A stretch of DNA of 64,000 nucleotides, taken from contig NZ_JAFGZD010000004.1 in assembly GCF_017165765.1 (NCBI RefSeq), forward strand, positions 1-64,000, written 5' to 3'. Positions 9,859 to 18,611 of this stretch are shown here, in pieces; the stretch's first letter is position 1, and the number at the start of each line of letters is the position of its first letter. The notes beneath the pieces were generated by a model that saw nothing but the letters and a program-made list of their open reading frames with translations, was not told the origin of the DNA and did not search any database. Position numbers and translations under genes: made by a program. This DNA comes from Pseudomonas capsici (GTDB lineage: Bacteria; Pseudomonadota; Gammaproteobacteria; Pseudomonadales; Pseudomonadaceae).

Positions 9859-10647
9859 TCATTCCTTCCAGCCCGGCTGATAGAGCTTGCCGTTGACCTT
9901 GTCCAGCGATGCGCGCACCACCGGGGAGTGCTGGTAGATATCGACAAACTTGGCCAGGCGCGGGTCGTCCTTGCGTTCAGGCTTGATCACGAACTGAATC
10001 ACGTATTCCGGGTGGTCCAGGCCGTCGAACAGAATGGCCGAGTCGGCCGGGAAGGTCTTGGCCAGACGGATATAGGCCGGGTAGCCCTGGACCAGATCCG
10101 CATCATCGTAGGCACGCACCAGTTGCACGGCTTCGACCTGAATGATCTTGAGCTTTTTCGGGTTGGCGGTGATGTCTTCTTCGGTGGCCTTGTAACCCAC
10201 GCCTTGCTTGAGCGTGATCAGCCCTGCCTTGGCCAGCAGTTGCAGGCCGCGACCGCTGTTGATCGGGTCGTTGGCAATGGCCACGGTGGCGCCCGTGGGC
10301 AACTCATCGAAGCTTTTGTATTTCTTCGAGTACAGCCCGACGTTGTTGATGATGCCCGGTGCATAGGACACCAGGTTGTAACCGGCGGCTTCGTTGGCGT
10401 TGGTCAGGAACGGGATGTGCTGAAAGTAGTTCACATCGATATCGCCCGCCGCGAGGGTGACGTTGGGAGCGATCCAGTCGGTGAACTCCACCAGCTCGAC
10501 CTTCAGACCCTGTTTGGCGGCTTCTTCCACAGCGGCCTCCAGTGGGATGGCAAAGGCTGCAGTGGTGCCGACTTTCAAGGGGGCATCGGCGGCGTGGGCG
10601 GTGAGGGTCAACAGGCTCAGGGCCAGGGCGATAAAGGGTTTTTTCAT
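9859..10647 (-). CDS. metQ: MetQ/NlpA-family substrate-binding protein
   Basis: The 262-residue periplasmic binding protein has a signal peptide ([19 protein letters not shown], cleavage near residue 19) with no lipobox cysteine, so it should be soluble. Family landmarks are [42 protein letters not shown] and [11 protein letters not shown]. The typical methionine protein carries Asn and Arg near the ligand sulfur; the exact ligand is open because close paralogues serve other organosulfur compounds. It is the first gene of the metQNI part and lies 184 bases downstream of the monooxygenase, with a REP pair between them. Confidence 0.88.
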   Translation of the reverse strand: MKKPFIALALSLLTLTAHAADAPLKVGTTAAFAIPLEAAVEEAAKQGLKVELVEFTDWIAPNVTLAAGDIDVNYFQHIPFLTNANEAAGYNLVSYAPGIINNVGLYSKKYKSFDELPTGATVAIANDPINSGRGLQLLAKAGLITLKQGVGYKATEEDITANPKKLKIIQVEAVQLVRAYDDADLVQGYPAYIRLAKTFPADSAILFDGLDHPEYVIQFVIKPERKDDPRLAKFVDIYQHSPVVRASLDKVNGKLYQPGWKE

Positions 10648-10740
10648 GATGCTGTCCGTTGTTTTGAAAAATTCGGTGGTAGCGCGGCGGTTGGCCTTTT
10701 TACGGGGTAATGCCGCTCAGTGAAGGCACATACAAAGCTT

Positions 10741-10823
10741 GTGGGAGGCCGTTGGCGAAAAGGCCTGAAACCCGCAGATATTCTGCGTCTGTGCGCTGAA
10801 GTCGCCAGCAAGCTGCCTCCCAC
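10741..10823. repeat. REP-like inverted pair, family A
   Basis: The right arm (10801-10823) is a perfect inverted copy of the family A sequence. The left arm at 10741 keeps only its outer part (GTGGGAGGC) and then diverges, with an unrelated ~50-base middle section. The pair could form a hairpin between the monooxygenase gene and metQ and could dampen or stabilise that part of the transcript. Confidence 0.65.
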
Positions 10824-10831
10824 AAGGTGAT

Positions 10832-12190
10832 TTATCGGTGTCGGTGTCTTGAGCCAGCATGGTTGTCTGGCAGGTGTGCATTGCCTGCAGGAAACAGTTT
10901 CTGGCGCAGGCTGCCTTCTTCATAAGCGGTCTTGTACGAGCCCCGACGCTGCAACTCGGGAATCACCAGATCGATGAAGTCCTCATAGCTTTCCGGAGTG
11001 ACGATGCGGGTCAGGTTGAAGCCGTCCAGGCCGGTTTCTTCGATCCAGGATTCCAGCTCGTCCGCCACCTGTTCGGGTGAGCCAACCAGCGTGATATAGC
11101 GGCCACCCAAGGCGTGCTGGTCGAGCAGTCGCTGGCGGGTCCAGTCGTTGTTCTTGAGGTTTTTCGTCGCGGACTGGATCGCGTTGCTTTTCACGTACTG
11201 GATCGGCTCATCCAGTTCGTATTGGGCAAAGTCGATACCGGTCGAGGCCGCAAAATGCGCCACGCCCGCTTCGGCACTGGCGTAGCTGCGGTATTCGGCG
11301 TGTTTCTCACGTGCAATCGCTTCGGTGGCTCCGACTATCACGTTGATGCCCATGAACACCTTGATGTTGTCAGGGTTGCGTCCGGCCGCTACGGCGCTGG
11401 CACGCACCTTGTCCACCTGCTCACGGGTCGCGGCCTTGTTCTGGCCGCTGATAAACACGCATTCGGAATTCTGCCCGGCAAATTGCAGGCCGCGCTCCGA
11501 ACTGCCCGCCTGAAACAACACGGGTGTGCGCTGTGGTGACGGTTCGCAGAGGTGATAACCCTCGACCTGATAGAACTCGCCTTTATGCCGTACCTTGTGG
11601 ACCTTGTCCGGTTGGGCATAGATGCGCTGCTCGCGATCATTGATGACCGCGTCGTTCTCCCAACTGCCTTCCCAGAGTTTGTACAGCACCTCCAGGTATT
11701 CGTCGGCCTGATCGTAGCGGCGGTCATGCTCGACCTGTTCGGTCAGGCCCATGGCCCTGGCCGCGCTGTCGAGGTAGCCGGTGACGATGTTCCAGCCGAC
11801 CCGGCCACGGCTCAGATGGTCCAGCGTGGACATGCGCCGGGCGAACAGATAAGGCGTTTCATAGGTCAGGTTGGCGGTGAGGCCGAAGCCCAGGTTACGG
11901 GTGACCGCGGCCATGGCCGACACCAGCAGCAGCGGATCGTTGACCGGTAACTGGATCGACTCCTTGAGCGTGACATCCACCGAGTTCTGATACACGTCGT
12001 ACACGCCGACGATATCGGCGATGAACAGCCCGTCGAACAGACCGCGCTCCAGCAGTCGGGCCAGTTCGGTCCAGTATTCGAGGGTCTTGTACTGGGTGGA
12101 GTTGTCCCGTGGATGGGTCCACAGGCCATGGTTGATGTGGCCGATGCAGTTCATGTTGAACGCATTGAGCAGGATCTTTTTCCTGGCCAT
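10832..12190 (-). CDS. NtaA/SnaA/DszA-family FMN-dependent monooxygenase
   Basis: This 452-residue luciferase-like flavin monooxygenase uses reduced FMN from a separate reductase. Family features are MARKKILLNAFNMNCIGH at the start, HPRDNS, an NLTYETPY segment, LDHLSRGRVGWNIVTGY (about 127-143) near the flavin site, PVLFQAGSS and the C-terminal GLDGFNLTRI. Relatives cleave nitrilotriacetate, dibenzothiophene sulfone or other sulfur compounds. The neighbouring SfnB-type genes and transporter point to an organosulfur substrate. The start codon shares one base with the sfnB stop (TGATG). No flavin reductase gene lies nearby. Confidence 0.85.
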   Translation of the reverse strand: MARKKILLNAFNMNCIGHINHGLWTHPRDNSTQYKTLEYWTELARLLERGLFDGLFIADIVGVYDVYQNSVDVTLKESIQLPVNDPLLLVSAMAAVTRNLGFGLTANLTYETPYLFARRMSTLDHLSRGRVGWNIVTGYLDSAARAMGLTEQVEHDRRYDQADEYLEVLYKLWEGSWENDAVINDREQRIYAQPDKVHKVRHKGEFYQVEGYHLCEPSPQRTPVLFQAGSSERGLQFAGQNSECVFISGQNKAATREQVDKVRASAVAAGRNPDNIKVFMGINVIVGATEAIAREKHAEYRSYASAEAGVAHFAASTGIDFAQYELDEPIQYVKSNAIQSATKNLKNNDWTRQRLLDQHALGGRYITLVGSPEQVADELESWIEETGLDGFNLTRIVTPESYEDFIDLVIPELQRRGSYKTAYEEGSLRQKLFPAGNAHLPDNHAGSRHRHR

Positions 12191-13383
12191 CAGATAGTCC
12201 CCCGGCGCGGAGGGTTGGTGTCGTTGAGGTAGTAGTTACCGATGGCGTGATACTTCCAGCGCACCGGATCATGCAGCGTATGCACGCGAGCATTGCGCCA
12301 GTGGCGGTCCAGTCCGTGTTCGGCCAGGGTTGCCTGGCTGCCAGCCAGCTCGAACAGCCTGCTGCCGGTTTCCAGAGAAATTTCCGTGCTGATGGCCCGG
12401 GCCTCGGCCACGGCGATGGAGGCAGCGGCCAGTGTCTGGTCGTTGCTGTCGGCCTGGGCGATGTCCAGGTACTCGCCAGCCCGTTCGAGCAGGGCTTCGG
12501 CAGCATGCAGGCGGATGCCCAGCTTGCCGAAGGCATGCAGGGTCAGCGGGTCGTCCACGGCTTTTTCAATACCGGAATCGATCCATGGCCGGGTGCGGGT
12601 TCGAACGAATGTCAGAGCGTCTTCAAAGGCAGCACGGGCAATGCCGGTGTCGATGGCCGCATGAAGAATCTGTGCCAGCGGGCCGACCGTGGTCGGGCGC
12701 TCGAAAGCGCTCTGGAACGGGATGACATCCTCGGCACGGACATACACATTCTCGAACACCACCGAGCCGCTGCCGGTGGTGCGCTGGCCGAAGCCGCTCC
12801 AGTCGTCGATCACATTCAGGCCGGCGCTGTCGTGAGGAACAAAAGCCAGGTGCTGCACACCTTCGTCGTCAATGACCGAGGTCGGAATCCGCTGTGCGTA
12901 CAGTGCGCCCGTGGCGTAGAACTTGCGACCGTTGATGCGATAACCGTCACCTTCACGTTCCAGGCGTGTAGTGCGTTCGCTGGCGGTTTTGGTGCCCAGT
13001 TCTGCCAGGGCATTGCCGAAGCGCTTGCCGGCCAGGACTTCGGCATACAGACGGGCCTGTTGCTGCTCGCTGCCGTTCACGCGCAGCACTTCAAGGGCGT
13101 AGAAATGGTTTTGCGGGATCTGCCCAAGCGAGCCATCGGCCTGGGCGATGATCTGCACCACCTGGGCCAGGGTGACATTGGAAACGCCTGCACCGCCAAA
13201 GGCTTTGGGGACGCTGATACCCCACAGGCCGGACTGGCTGAACAGGTCGAGTTCGGGATTGGGCAGACGGCGTTCGCGGTCACGCAATGCGCTGTCAGTG
13301 ATAAAGGTCTGCGCCAGTTCGCTGGCCACTTGCAGGGCCTGCGCGTCACTGGTGATGACGGCAGGGGATGGAGTGAAGCTCAT
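12190..13383 (-). CDS. SfnB-family sulfur-acquisition flavoprotein (copy 2 of the pair)
   Basis: This 397-residue protein has an acyl-CoA dehydrogenase fold and resembles SfnB and DszC, which act as FMN-dependent oxygenases on sulfur compounds. Visible features are RDRERRLPNPELDLFSQSGL, VPKAFGGAGV, QIPQNHF, GRKFYATGALYA and DDWSGFGQRTTGSGSV, followed by the helical C-terminal domain ending RHWRNARVHTLHDPVRWKY. It is about half identical by eye to the upstream neighbour, with the same motif order. It is translationally coupled to the following FMN monooxygenase. The substrate is unknown, and cofactor use (FMN or FAD) is inferred from the family. Confidence 0.85.
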   Translation of the reverse strand: MSFTPSPAVITSDAQALQVASELAQTFITDSALRDRERRLPNPELDLFSQSGLWGISVPKAFGGAGVSNVTLAQVVQIIAQADGSLGQIPQNHFYALEVLRVNGSEQQQARLYAEVLAGKRFGNALAELGTKTASERTTRLEREGDGYRINGRKFYATGALYAQRIPTSVIDDEGVQHLAFVPHDSAGLNVIDDWSGFGQRTTGSGSVVFENVYVRAEDVIPFQSAFERPTTVGPLAQILHAAIDTGIARAAFEDALTFVRTRTRPWIDSGIEKAVDDPLTLHAFGKLGIRLHAAEALLERAGEYLDIAQADSNDQTLAAASIAVAEARAISTEISLETGSRLFELAGSQATLAEHGLDRHWRNARVHTLHDPVRWKYHAIGNYYLNDTNPPRRGTI

Positions 13384-13407
13384 AGCGATGTTCTCCAGTT
13401 GTCTGGT

Positions 13408-14697
13408 TCAAATCCAGGAGTGGCGTGCAGGCAGGGTGCCGTTCAGGTGCCAGGCGCCGACGGCGTAGTATTTCCAGCGCACCGGGTCATGGAGGGTGTG
13501 TACGCGGGCGTTTCGCCAGTGACGGTCGAGGTTGTACTGCGCCAGCGTGGCGCTGCTGCCCGCCAGCTCGAACAGCTTTTCGCTGGCCAGCAGGGAGATT
13601 TCCGTGGTCAGCACCTTGGCGCGAGCCACGGCGATGGAGGCGCGGGCAGCCGCTGCTTCATCGATGGGCGCAGCGCTCACTTCGTCGAGGGTTTGCGCGG
13701 CCTTGCGAAGCAGGGCTTCGGCAGCGTGCAGGTCGAGTTTCAGCTTGCCGATATCGGCGATGACATAAGGATCGTCGCTGGCCCGCTCGACGTTGGCGTC
13801 GATCCACGGACGCGAGCGTTCACGTACAAAGGTGATGGTGTCGTCGATGGCTTCGCGAGCGATGCCGGCATCGATGGCAGCCTGAATCAGTTGCGATACC
13901 GCACCCTGAATATTCGGCGTCAACGCCAGGCGCCAGTTGTCGATTACGTGTTCGGCATCCACTTGCACGTTATCCAGCAGCACCGTGCCGCTTGCTGTGG
14001 TGCGCTGACCGAAACCCGACCAGTCGTCCACGATGCTCAAGCCCGGTGTGCCGCGTTTCACGAAGGCCATGACTTGTCGGCCTTCGTCATCCAGTGCCTT
14101 GACCGCTACCCAGTGAGCGAACAAGGCACCGGTGGAATAGAACTTCTGGCCGTTGATGACAAGACGGTCGCCGTCGGCGGTGATGCGCGCCTTGAGTTCC
14201 AGGGTGTTTTTCGTGCCCCGCTCGGGGCCTGCATTGCCGATGCGCCAGCCATCGAGAACGCTTTGAAACAGGGCTCTCTTCTGCTGTTCGGTAGCAGCGT
14301 CCTGCAACAGGTGAAGAATGCCGAACTGATTCTGCGGAATCTGTCCAAGCGCCGGGTCGGCGGCAGAGATGATCCGGAACACTTCGGTAATGGTCGTAAA
14401 GGAAACCTGTGGTCCCCCATAGGCTTTGGGAACGGAAATACTGCCGAGTCCGTTACGGGTGAACTGTTCGATTTCCGACCAGGGCAAACGGCGCTCCTGA
14501 TCGCGTCTGGCGGCATTCTGGCGGGCAATACCGGCCAGTTCATGGGCGGCGGCAATGGCCTGGGCGTCGTTGTGCAACACCTTGGCCGGGATCAATAAGG
14601 GCGCAACATCCGGCTCTTGTGGAGTCAGGGTGTGCCGGGCAGTTTTTTCAGGTAATGCCCTGGTGTTATCCACAGGGGTAATTGTGAAAGAGACCAT
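13408..14697 (-). CDS. SfnB-family sulfur-acquisition flavoprotein (copy 1, operon leader)
   Basis: At 429 residues it is longer than its neighbour by a ~40-residue N-terminal segment (MVSFTITPVDNTRALPEK) that precedes the acyl-CoA dehydrogenase-like body. It repeats the same landmarks: RRDQERRLPWSEIEQF, VPKAYGGPQV, GQIPQNQF, GQKFYSTGALFAHW, DDWSGFGQRTTASGTV and the closing RHWRNARVHTLHDPVRWKY. It is the first gene of the minus-strand sulfur operon that runs to metI, with only 24 bases between it and the next gene. Two tandem SfnB-type genes suggest either different substrates or a hetero-oligomer; neither can be decided from sequence. Confidence 0.85.
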   Translation of the reverse strand: MVSFTITPVDNTRALPEKTARHTLTPQEPDVAPLLIPAKVLHNDAQAIAAAHELAGIARQNAARRDQERRLPWSEIEQFTRNGLGSISVPKAYGGPQVSFTTITEVFRIISAADPALGQIPQNQFGILHLLQDAATEQQKRALFQSVLDGWRIGNAGPERGTKNTLELKARITADGDRLVINGQKFYSTGALFAHWVAVKALDDEGRQVMAFVKRGTPGLSIVDDWSGFGQRTTASGTVLLDNVQVDAEHVIDNWRLALTPNIQGAVSQLIQAAIDAGIAREAIDDTITFVRERSRPWIDANVERASDDPYVIADIGKLKLDLHAAEALLRKAAQTLDEVSAAPIDEAAAARASIAVARAKVLTTEISLLASEKLFELAGSSATLAQYNLDRHWRNARVHTLHDPVRWKYYAVGAWHLNGTLPARHSWI

Positions 14698-15046
14698 CGG
14701 AACCTCATAGCGGGCGCCGCCTGTGGGCGGCAGGAGAACATCGCGAAGTCCGGTGGTCCGGTGTATATACCCTAATCGTGTATCAATTATTTTAAAACGT
14801 GAATTTTGGAATAAGCATAGATGGCAAATGCTGGCTGCACGGACGGCCCTTGAATGGCTGCCCTGCCAGAGGGGTAACGTGAACTTTTGCTGGATGTTAG
14901 TTATATATGCACAAATTGTTAATGGGAGTTGGATGGGCGTATTTTTCGTGGGGCTTTATAAAAATGATGATGTGAAATACGCCAGCGCTTCATGAGTGAA
15001 ATTGTCCCTGCAGGGCTGGCGTATATGAAAGTCGGTTTATTCAGGA
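14698..15046. other. AT-rich intergenic region before the sulfur operon
   Basis: This stretch of about 350 bases is clearly richer in A and T than its flanks. It holds the likely promoter of the minus-strand sulfur operon and the 3' side of the hypothetical gene at 15047. A small forward frame here has no ribosome binding site and no resemblance to a protein I know. I found no clear sigma54 motif, even though sfn genes of P. putida use one. Confidence 0.5.
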
Positions 15047-15772
15047 TCACCGGAGGAGTTCACCTGAGTTCCTGATCTTTATTTCCCGTGGCGGTGCCCA
15101 ATGCGAGTTGTTTCCTACACGGTCAATCACACAGTAAGTCGCCTCAAGCTGTTCGCCGCCTGCCTCGCGTATCAGGGTTGCCGGCACTACAACATCAATG
15201 GGTTCTCCAACGTCTTCGAGAGTCAGGGGGGGCAGATCCATGCGCAGGTCACCCCAACGCAAGGTGATTTCGTCATGGGGAGCCATGTTCAGATAGGGTT
15301 CGATCGTCATCGGCAACCCGCTGTTCATATGTCGGGTGCTCAAGCCGCGACGTACCACCGAAGGTGGTAGTGACAGCGGTGCCAGTCCCTGATTTTCCTC
15401 GTCTACCGGCCCCAGCAACTGGCCGCCGGGTGCGTCCAGCTTGACCCAGATCTTGCAGATGGGCGAAGTGATGGGCGTTCCGCCTACTTTCATCATCCTG
15501 TAGTAAGTGCGGGCCTTGCCGTTTTGCAGAAAGCTTTCCGGCACACGCAGCGCGATGGTATGGCCGATGTCGGCTGCCGTCAGGATCTTTGACGCGACGT
15601 AACAGCCATCCCAGAACAGCTCGATCAGGTCACCTTCATCCATATCGCTGTAGGGATGAATGTGGACCATCAGATGGGACGCGATCCTGACTCCGATGCC
15701 ATGGCGACTGGCCTGGGGAATGAAGGGGGGTAAAAGCTTTGAGGAACCGTGGGTGCAATAGGTTTGGCTCAT
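15047..15772 (-). CDS. Hypothetical protein with two tandem Ig-like-type repeats
   Basis: I do not recognise a named family. The 241-residue sequence is an internal duplication. Residues ~34-112 (LMVHIHPYSDMDEGDLIELFWDG ... ITSPICKIWVKL) and ~153-234 (LPMTIEPYLNMAPHDEITLRWGD ... WAPPREIKI) share the order: hydrophobic strand, PY..M...D.I.L.WG/DG, AD/EDVG..I...VP...L, YxxxxxxG and a final hydrophobic strand. Similar repeats occur in large Pseudomonas surface or insecticidal-like proteins. There is no signal peptide or membrane helix. It stands alone with AT-rich DNA on both sides, which would fit an acquired or poorly conserved gene. Confidence 0.65.
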   Translation of the reverse strand: MSQTYCTHGSSKLLPPFIPQASRHGIGVRIASHLMVHIHPYSDMDEGDLIELFWDGCYVASKILTAADIGHTIALRVPESFLQNGKARTYYRMMKVGGTPITSPICKIWVKLDAPGGQLLGPVDEENQGLAPLSLPPSVVRRGLSTRHMNSGLPMTIEPYLNMAPHDEITLRWGDLRMDLPPLTLEDVGEPIDVVVPATLIREAGGEQLEATYCVIDRVGNNSHWAPPREIKIRNSGELLR

Positions 15773-16251
15773 GTTCGAATACTCTTGGTTAACAGAAATG
15801 CCAGTAACTATTTATTAGAGAATTTGTGGTTTTTCTGTAGTGGCTCAATCTGAAAGAATACAAGGCGATAAGTGCCCGGGAGTTTGGAGTTGTGGCAAAT
15901 ATTACAAGTGGGTGTTAATGGAGGCTTGTAACTTTCCAGTGTGCCAGTTCTGTGTTCGGAGTGAGCTAATGGGTTTTGCGTGGGAGTGTCAATATGCGAA
16001 TGAAGTGTTATGAAGTGCTTTTGAAAAATTAGATAATTCCTACATGAATATAGCGATGCTGTTTACTTTTAAACAATCTGGCTTCCTACTCTGTAACAGC
16101 CTTCGGCCATGCTCGCTGTAAAAGCGGCGCGATCCAGTATTGGTGGGGGAAAGAGAGGTGGTTGTGGTGTGCAACCATGCGGGGCAGCGGCGCAAGGCAG
16201 GTAAGAACAGCGCCCTTGCGGACGCTGCTTGTGTGAACGGAGTTTGTAGGA
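15773..16251. other. AT-rich intergenic region without recognisable gene
   Basis: About 480 bases separate the hypothetical gene from the cystine transporter operon end. The part up to 16080 is AT-rich and must include the promoter of the hypothetical gene. The remainder is more GC-rich. No open frame has a convincing ribosome binding site, and no repeat, RNA or terminator with a T-run was seen. Confidence 0.5.
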
Positions 16252-16995
16252 TCAGGCTCTGGTTCGTTCCAGAAATTGCCTGGTGCGTTCTTCCCTGGGA
16301 TTGGCGAACAAGGCCTTGGCTTCTCCCTGTTCAACGATCACGCCCTTGTCGATGAAAATCACCCGATTGGCCACATCCCGTGCAAAGCTCATCTCGTGCG
16401 TGACGATGACCATGGTGCGGTTCTCTTCGGCCAGTGCCCGAATGGCGCTCAGCACTTCACCGACCAGTTCCGGGTCCAGAGCAGAAGTGGGTTCGTCGAA
16501 GAGAATGACCTCAGGCTCCATGGCCAATGCACGGGCAATCGCGACCCGTTGCTGCTGCCCGCCGGACAGACGGCGAGGGTAGGAATCCTCCTTGCCTGAC
16601 AGTCCGACCTTGGCCAGAAGTTGCCGAGCCAGGGTTACGGCCTTTTCCCGGTCCACCTTCTTGACCACCACCGGGCCTTCGATAACGTTCTCCAGCGCTG
16701 TGCGATGGGGAAAGAGATTGAAGTTCTGAAACACAAATCCGACCTGCTGACGCAACTGGCGGATAAGGTTCTGTTGCTGGCTCAAGGCGCGGCTGCCATC
16801 GATCTGGATATCGCCGACCCTGATTGTGCCGCTGGTGGGGGTTTCCAGCAGATTCAGGCAACGCAGCAGCGTGGTTTTCCCCGAGCCACTGGGGCCGATG
16901 ATTGCCACGACTTCTCCGGCCTCAATGCGCAGGTCGATGCCCTTGAGCACTTGCTGACCCTTGAATTCCTTGGTGAGGTTTTCAACCACGATCAT
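16252..16995 (-). CDS. tcyN: L-cystine ABC transporter ATP-binding protein (TcyN/YecC type)
   Basis: This 247-residue ATPase belongs to the polar amino acid importers. Walker A is GPSGSGKT (34-41), the signature LSGGQQQR starts at 143, Walker B ends FDE (166-168), and the H-loop is VTHE. The tail REERTRQFLERTRA is typical of the group. It follows the permease gene after a 3-base gap and completes a binding protein-permease-ATPase operon. Cystine is inferred because the D-cysteine desulfhydrase gene lies immediately upstream, as in E. coli (tcyJ-dcyD-tcyL-tcyN). Confidence 0.88.
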   Translation of the reverse strand: MIVVENLTKEFKGQQVLKGIDLRIEAGEVVAIIGPSGSGKTTLLRCLNLLETPTSGTIRVGDIQIDGSRALSQQQNLIRQLRQQVGFVFQNFNLFPHRTALENVIEGPVVVKKVDREKAVTLARQLLAKVGLSGKEDSYPRRLSGGQQQRVAIARALAMEPEVILFDEPTSALDPELVGEVLSAIRALAEENRTMVIVTHEMSFARDVANRVIFIDKGVIVEQGEAKALFANPREERTRQFLERTRA

Positions 16996-16998
16996 GCT

Positions 16999-17667
16999 TC
17001 AGGTCTCCAGATCATGCCGATTGACCCTCGCTTCAAGACGGTTTTGCAGATGCGAAAGCAACGAGGCGAGGACCCAGTAGATCAGCGCGGCGGCAAGGTA
17101 CATGGTGAAAATTTCAAAGGTTCGTGCAGTGATCAGTTGCGCCTGACGGAACAGCTCCGGCACCTGAATGGTGGCGGCCAGCGCCGTGTCCTTGACCAGG
17201 GAGATGAAACTGTTGCCCAGTGGCGGCAAGGCGGTGCGTGCCGCTTGCGGCAGGATCGCCCGGCGCATGGTCTGCCAGCGGGTCATGCCGATACTGGCAG
17301 CCGCTTCCCATTGCCCGCGATCCACTGCACCGATGGCCGCGCGCAGGATTTCACAGGCGTAGGCCGCCATGTTCAACGAGAAACCGATCAGCGCTGCAGG
17401 CAGCGGATCCAGTTCGACCCCCAGTTGTGGCAGGCCGTAATAGATCACGAACAGTTGCACGAGCAGCGGCGTGCCGCGGAAGAACGACACGTAGACACGG
17501 GCTGGCCAGCTCACCAGTGCGAAGCGTGACAGGCGCATCAGTGCCAGGCCGAAGCCCAGCAGCAATCCGAAAAACATCCCGCCCAGGCTGAGAATGACCG
17601 TGTAGTACGCGCCCTTGAGCAGAAAGGGCGCAGAGTCCGCTACGAGCTTAAGGCTCTCTTCGATCAT
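16999..17667 (-). CDS. tcyL: L-cystine ABC transporter permease (TcyL/YecS type)
   Basis: The 222-residue inner-membrane protein has the HisM/GlnP-type layout: a short N-terminus, a first helix at about 20-42, and the conserved SFFRGTPLLVQLFVIYYGLP. It also has the cytoplasmic loop EAAASIGMTRWQTMRRAILPQA, which contacts the ATPase. Its ATG overlaps the binding-protein stop by four bases (ATGA). It should form a homodimer, since no second permease gene is present. Confidence 0.88.
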   Translation of the reverse strand: MIEESLKLVADSAPFLLKGAYYTVILSLGGMFFGLLLGFGLALMRLSRFALVSWPARVYVSFFRGTPLLVQLFVIYYGLPQLGVELDPLPAALIGFSLNMAAYACEILRAAIGAVDRGQWEAAASIGMTRWQTMRRAILPQAARTALPPLGNSFISLVKDTALAATIQVPELFRQAQLITARTFEIFTMYLAAALIYWVLASLLSHLQNRLEARVNRHDLET

Positions 17668-18461
17668 TTGGTCACATCAGCGTTGAAGTACTTTTGCGAC
17701 AGTTTGGCCAGGGTGCCGTCGGCACGCAGCTTGTCGAGTGCCTTGTTGATGGCGTCCAGCAATTCAGGCTCGCCCTTGCGCAGGGCAATACCGGATTCCT
17801 GACGGGAAAACGGAGCACCCGCGACACCAAAGGCATCCTTGGTCTTGGCTGCGATTTCCAGGGCAGCCAGGCGGTCGACCAGAATGGCGTCGATACGGCC
17901 TACACGCAGGTCCTGAAACTTGGTCGGATCATCGTCATAGGTCTTGACGATGGCTGTCGGGACATTGGCCTTGATCCACTGCTCATAGTTGGTGCCCAGG
18001 CCTACGCCGACTTTCTTGCCCGCCAGATCCTGAGGCGTCTTGATGGTGTCCGCGTTCTTCTTCTGGGTCAGCGTCTGCAGGCCGGAGATGGTGTAGGGCT
18101 CGGAGAAGTCGTACTTTTTCTTGCGCTCTTCGGAAATGGTCACCTGGTTGATCACCACATCCAGACGCTTGGATTCCAGGGCCGCAAGGATACCGTCCCA
18201 CTTGCTCGGCTGTACCTTGGCCTTGACGCCCAGTTCCTTGGCCAGAGCTTCGGACAACTCGACTTCGAAGCCGGTGAGCTTGCCGTTCTCGTCCACGAAG
18301 CTGAAGGGTGGATAAGTGCCTTCCAGACCCACATTGAGGGTGCCGCTGTCCTTGATCTTTTGCAGTTGTTCGCCGGCCATGGCTTGCCCCGCAATACCGG
18401 TGCCCAGCACCAGCGTCAGAGCCGAGAAGAGAAACGTGCGACGAATAGCGGAAATGTTCAT
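17664..18461 (-). CDS. tcyJ: L-cystine-binding periplasmic protein (TcyJ/FliY type)
   Basis: The 265-residue precursor has a signal peptide (hydrophobic core LFSALTLVLGTGIAGQAMA, cleavage near residue 30) followed by the SBP_bac_3 fold: GTLNVGLEGTYPPFSFVDENGKLTGFEVEL, then KWDGILAALESKRLDVVINQ and a late DAFGVAGAPFSRQESGIAL. The start at 18461 was chosen over an upstream codon because AAGGGG lies six bases before it. The 150 bases upstream, toward dcyD, are AT-rich and likely hold a promoter, so the transporter may also be transcribed separately from dcyD. Confidence 0.88.
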   Translation of the reverse strand: MNISAIRRTFLFSALTLVLGTGIAGQAMAGEQLQKIKDSGTLNVGLEGTYPPFSFVDENGKLTGFEVELSEALAKELGVKAKVQPSKWDGILAALESKRLDVVINQVTISEERKKKYDFSEPYTISGLQTLTQKKNADTIKTPQDLAGKKVGVGLGTNYEQWIKANVPTAIVKTYDDDPTKFQDLRVGRIDAILVDRLAALEIAAKTKDAFGVAGAPFSRQESGIALRKGEPELLDAINKALDKLRADGTLAKLSQKYFNADVTK

Positions 18462-18611
18462 GCGAGCCCCTTGTTTGTATGAGATGTCAGGCAAGTCAGA
18501 CCTGGCGACAGCGTGTAGCGGTCGCGAATATAAATCGTGTTTCTTATAAACAAAAAGAACTAAAAAGCATCTTCGGGTTTTCTTTCGGTATATGTGTCAG
18601 CCGCTGGGTTA

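Noticed and set aside
12247..14598. Very long forward open frame (783 codons) opposite the two SfnB genes
   Set aside because: It is an antisense shadow of two clearly recognisable minus-strand genes, with GC-driven lack of stops and no family resemblance.
14723..14995. Small forward frame of 90 codons in the AT-rich gap
   Set aside because: No ribosome binding site, no recognisable sequence, and it lies across the expected promoter of the sulfur operon.
16086..16334. Small reverse frame upstream of and overlapping the ATPase gene end
   Set aside because: It overlaps the tcyN coding sequence in another frame and has no supporting start signal.
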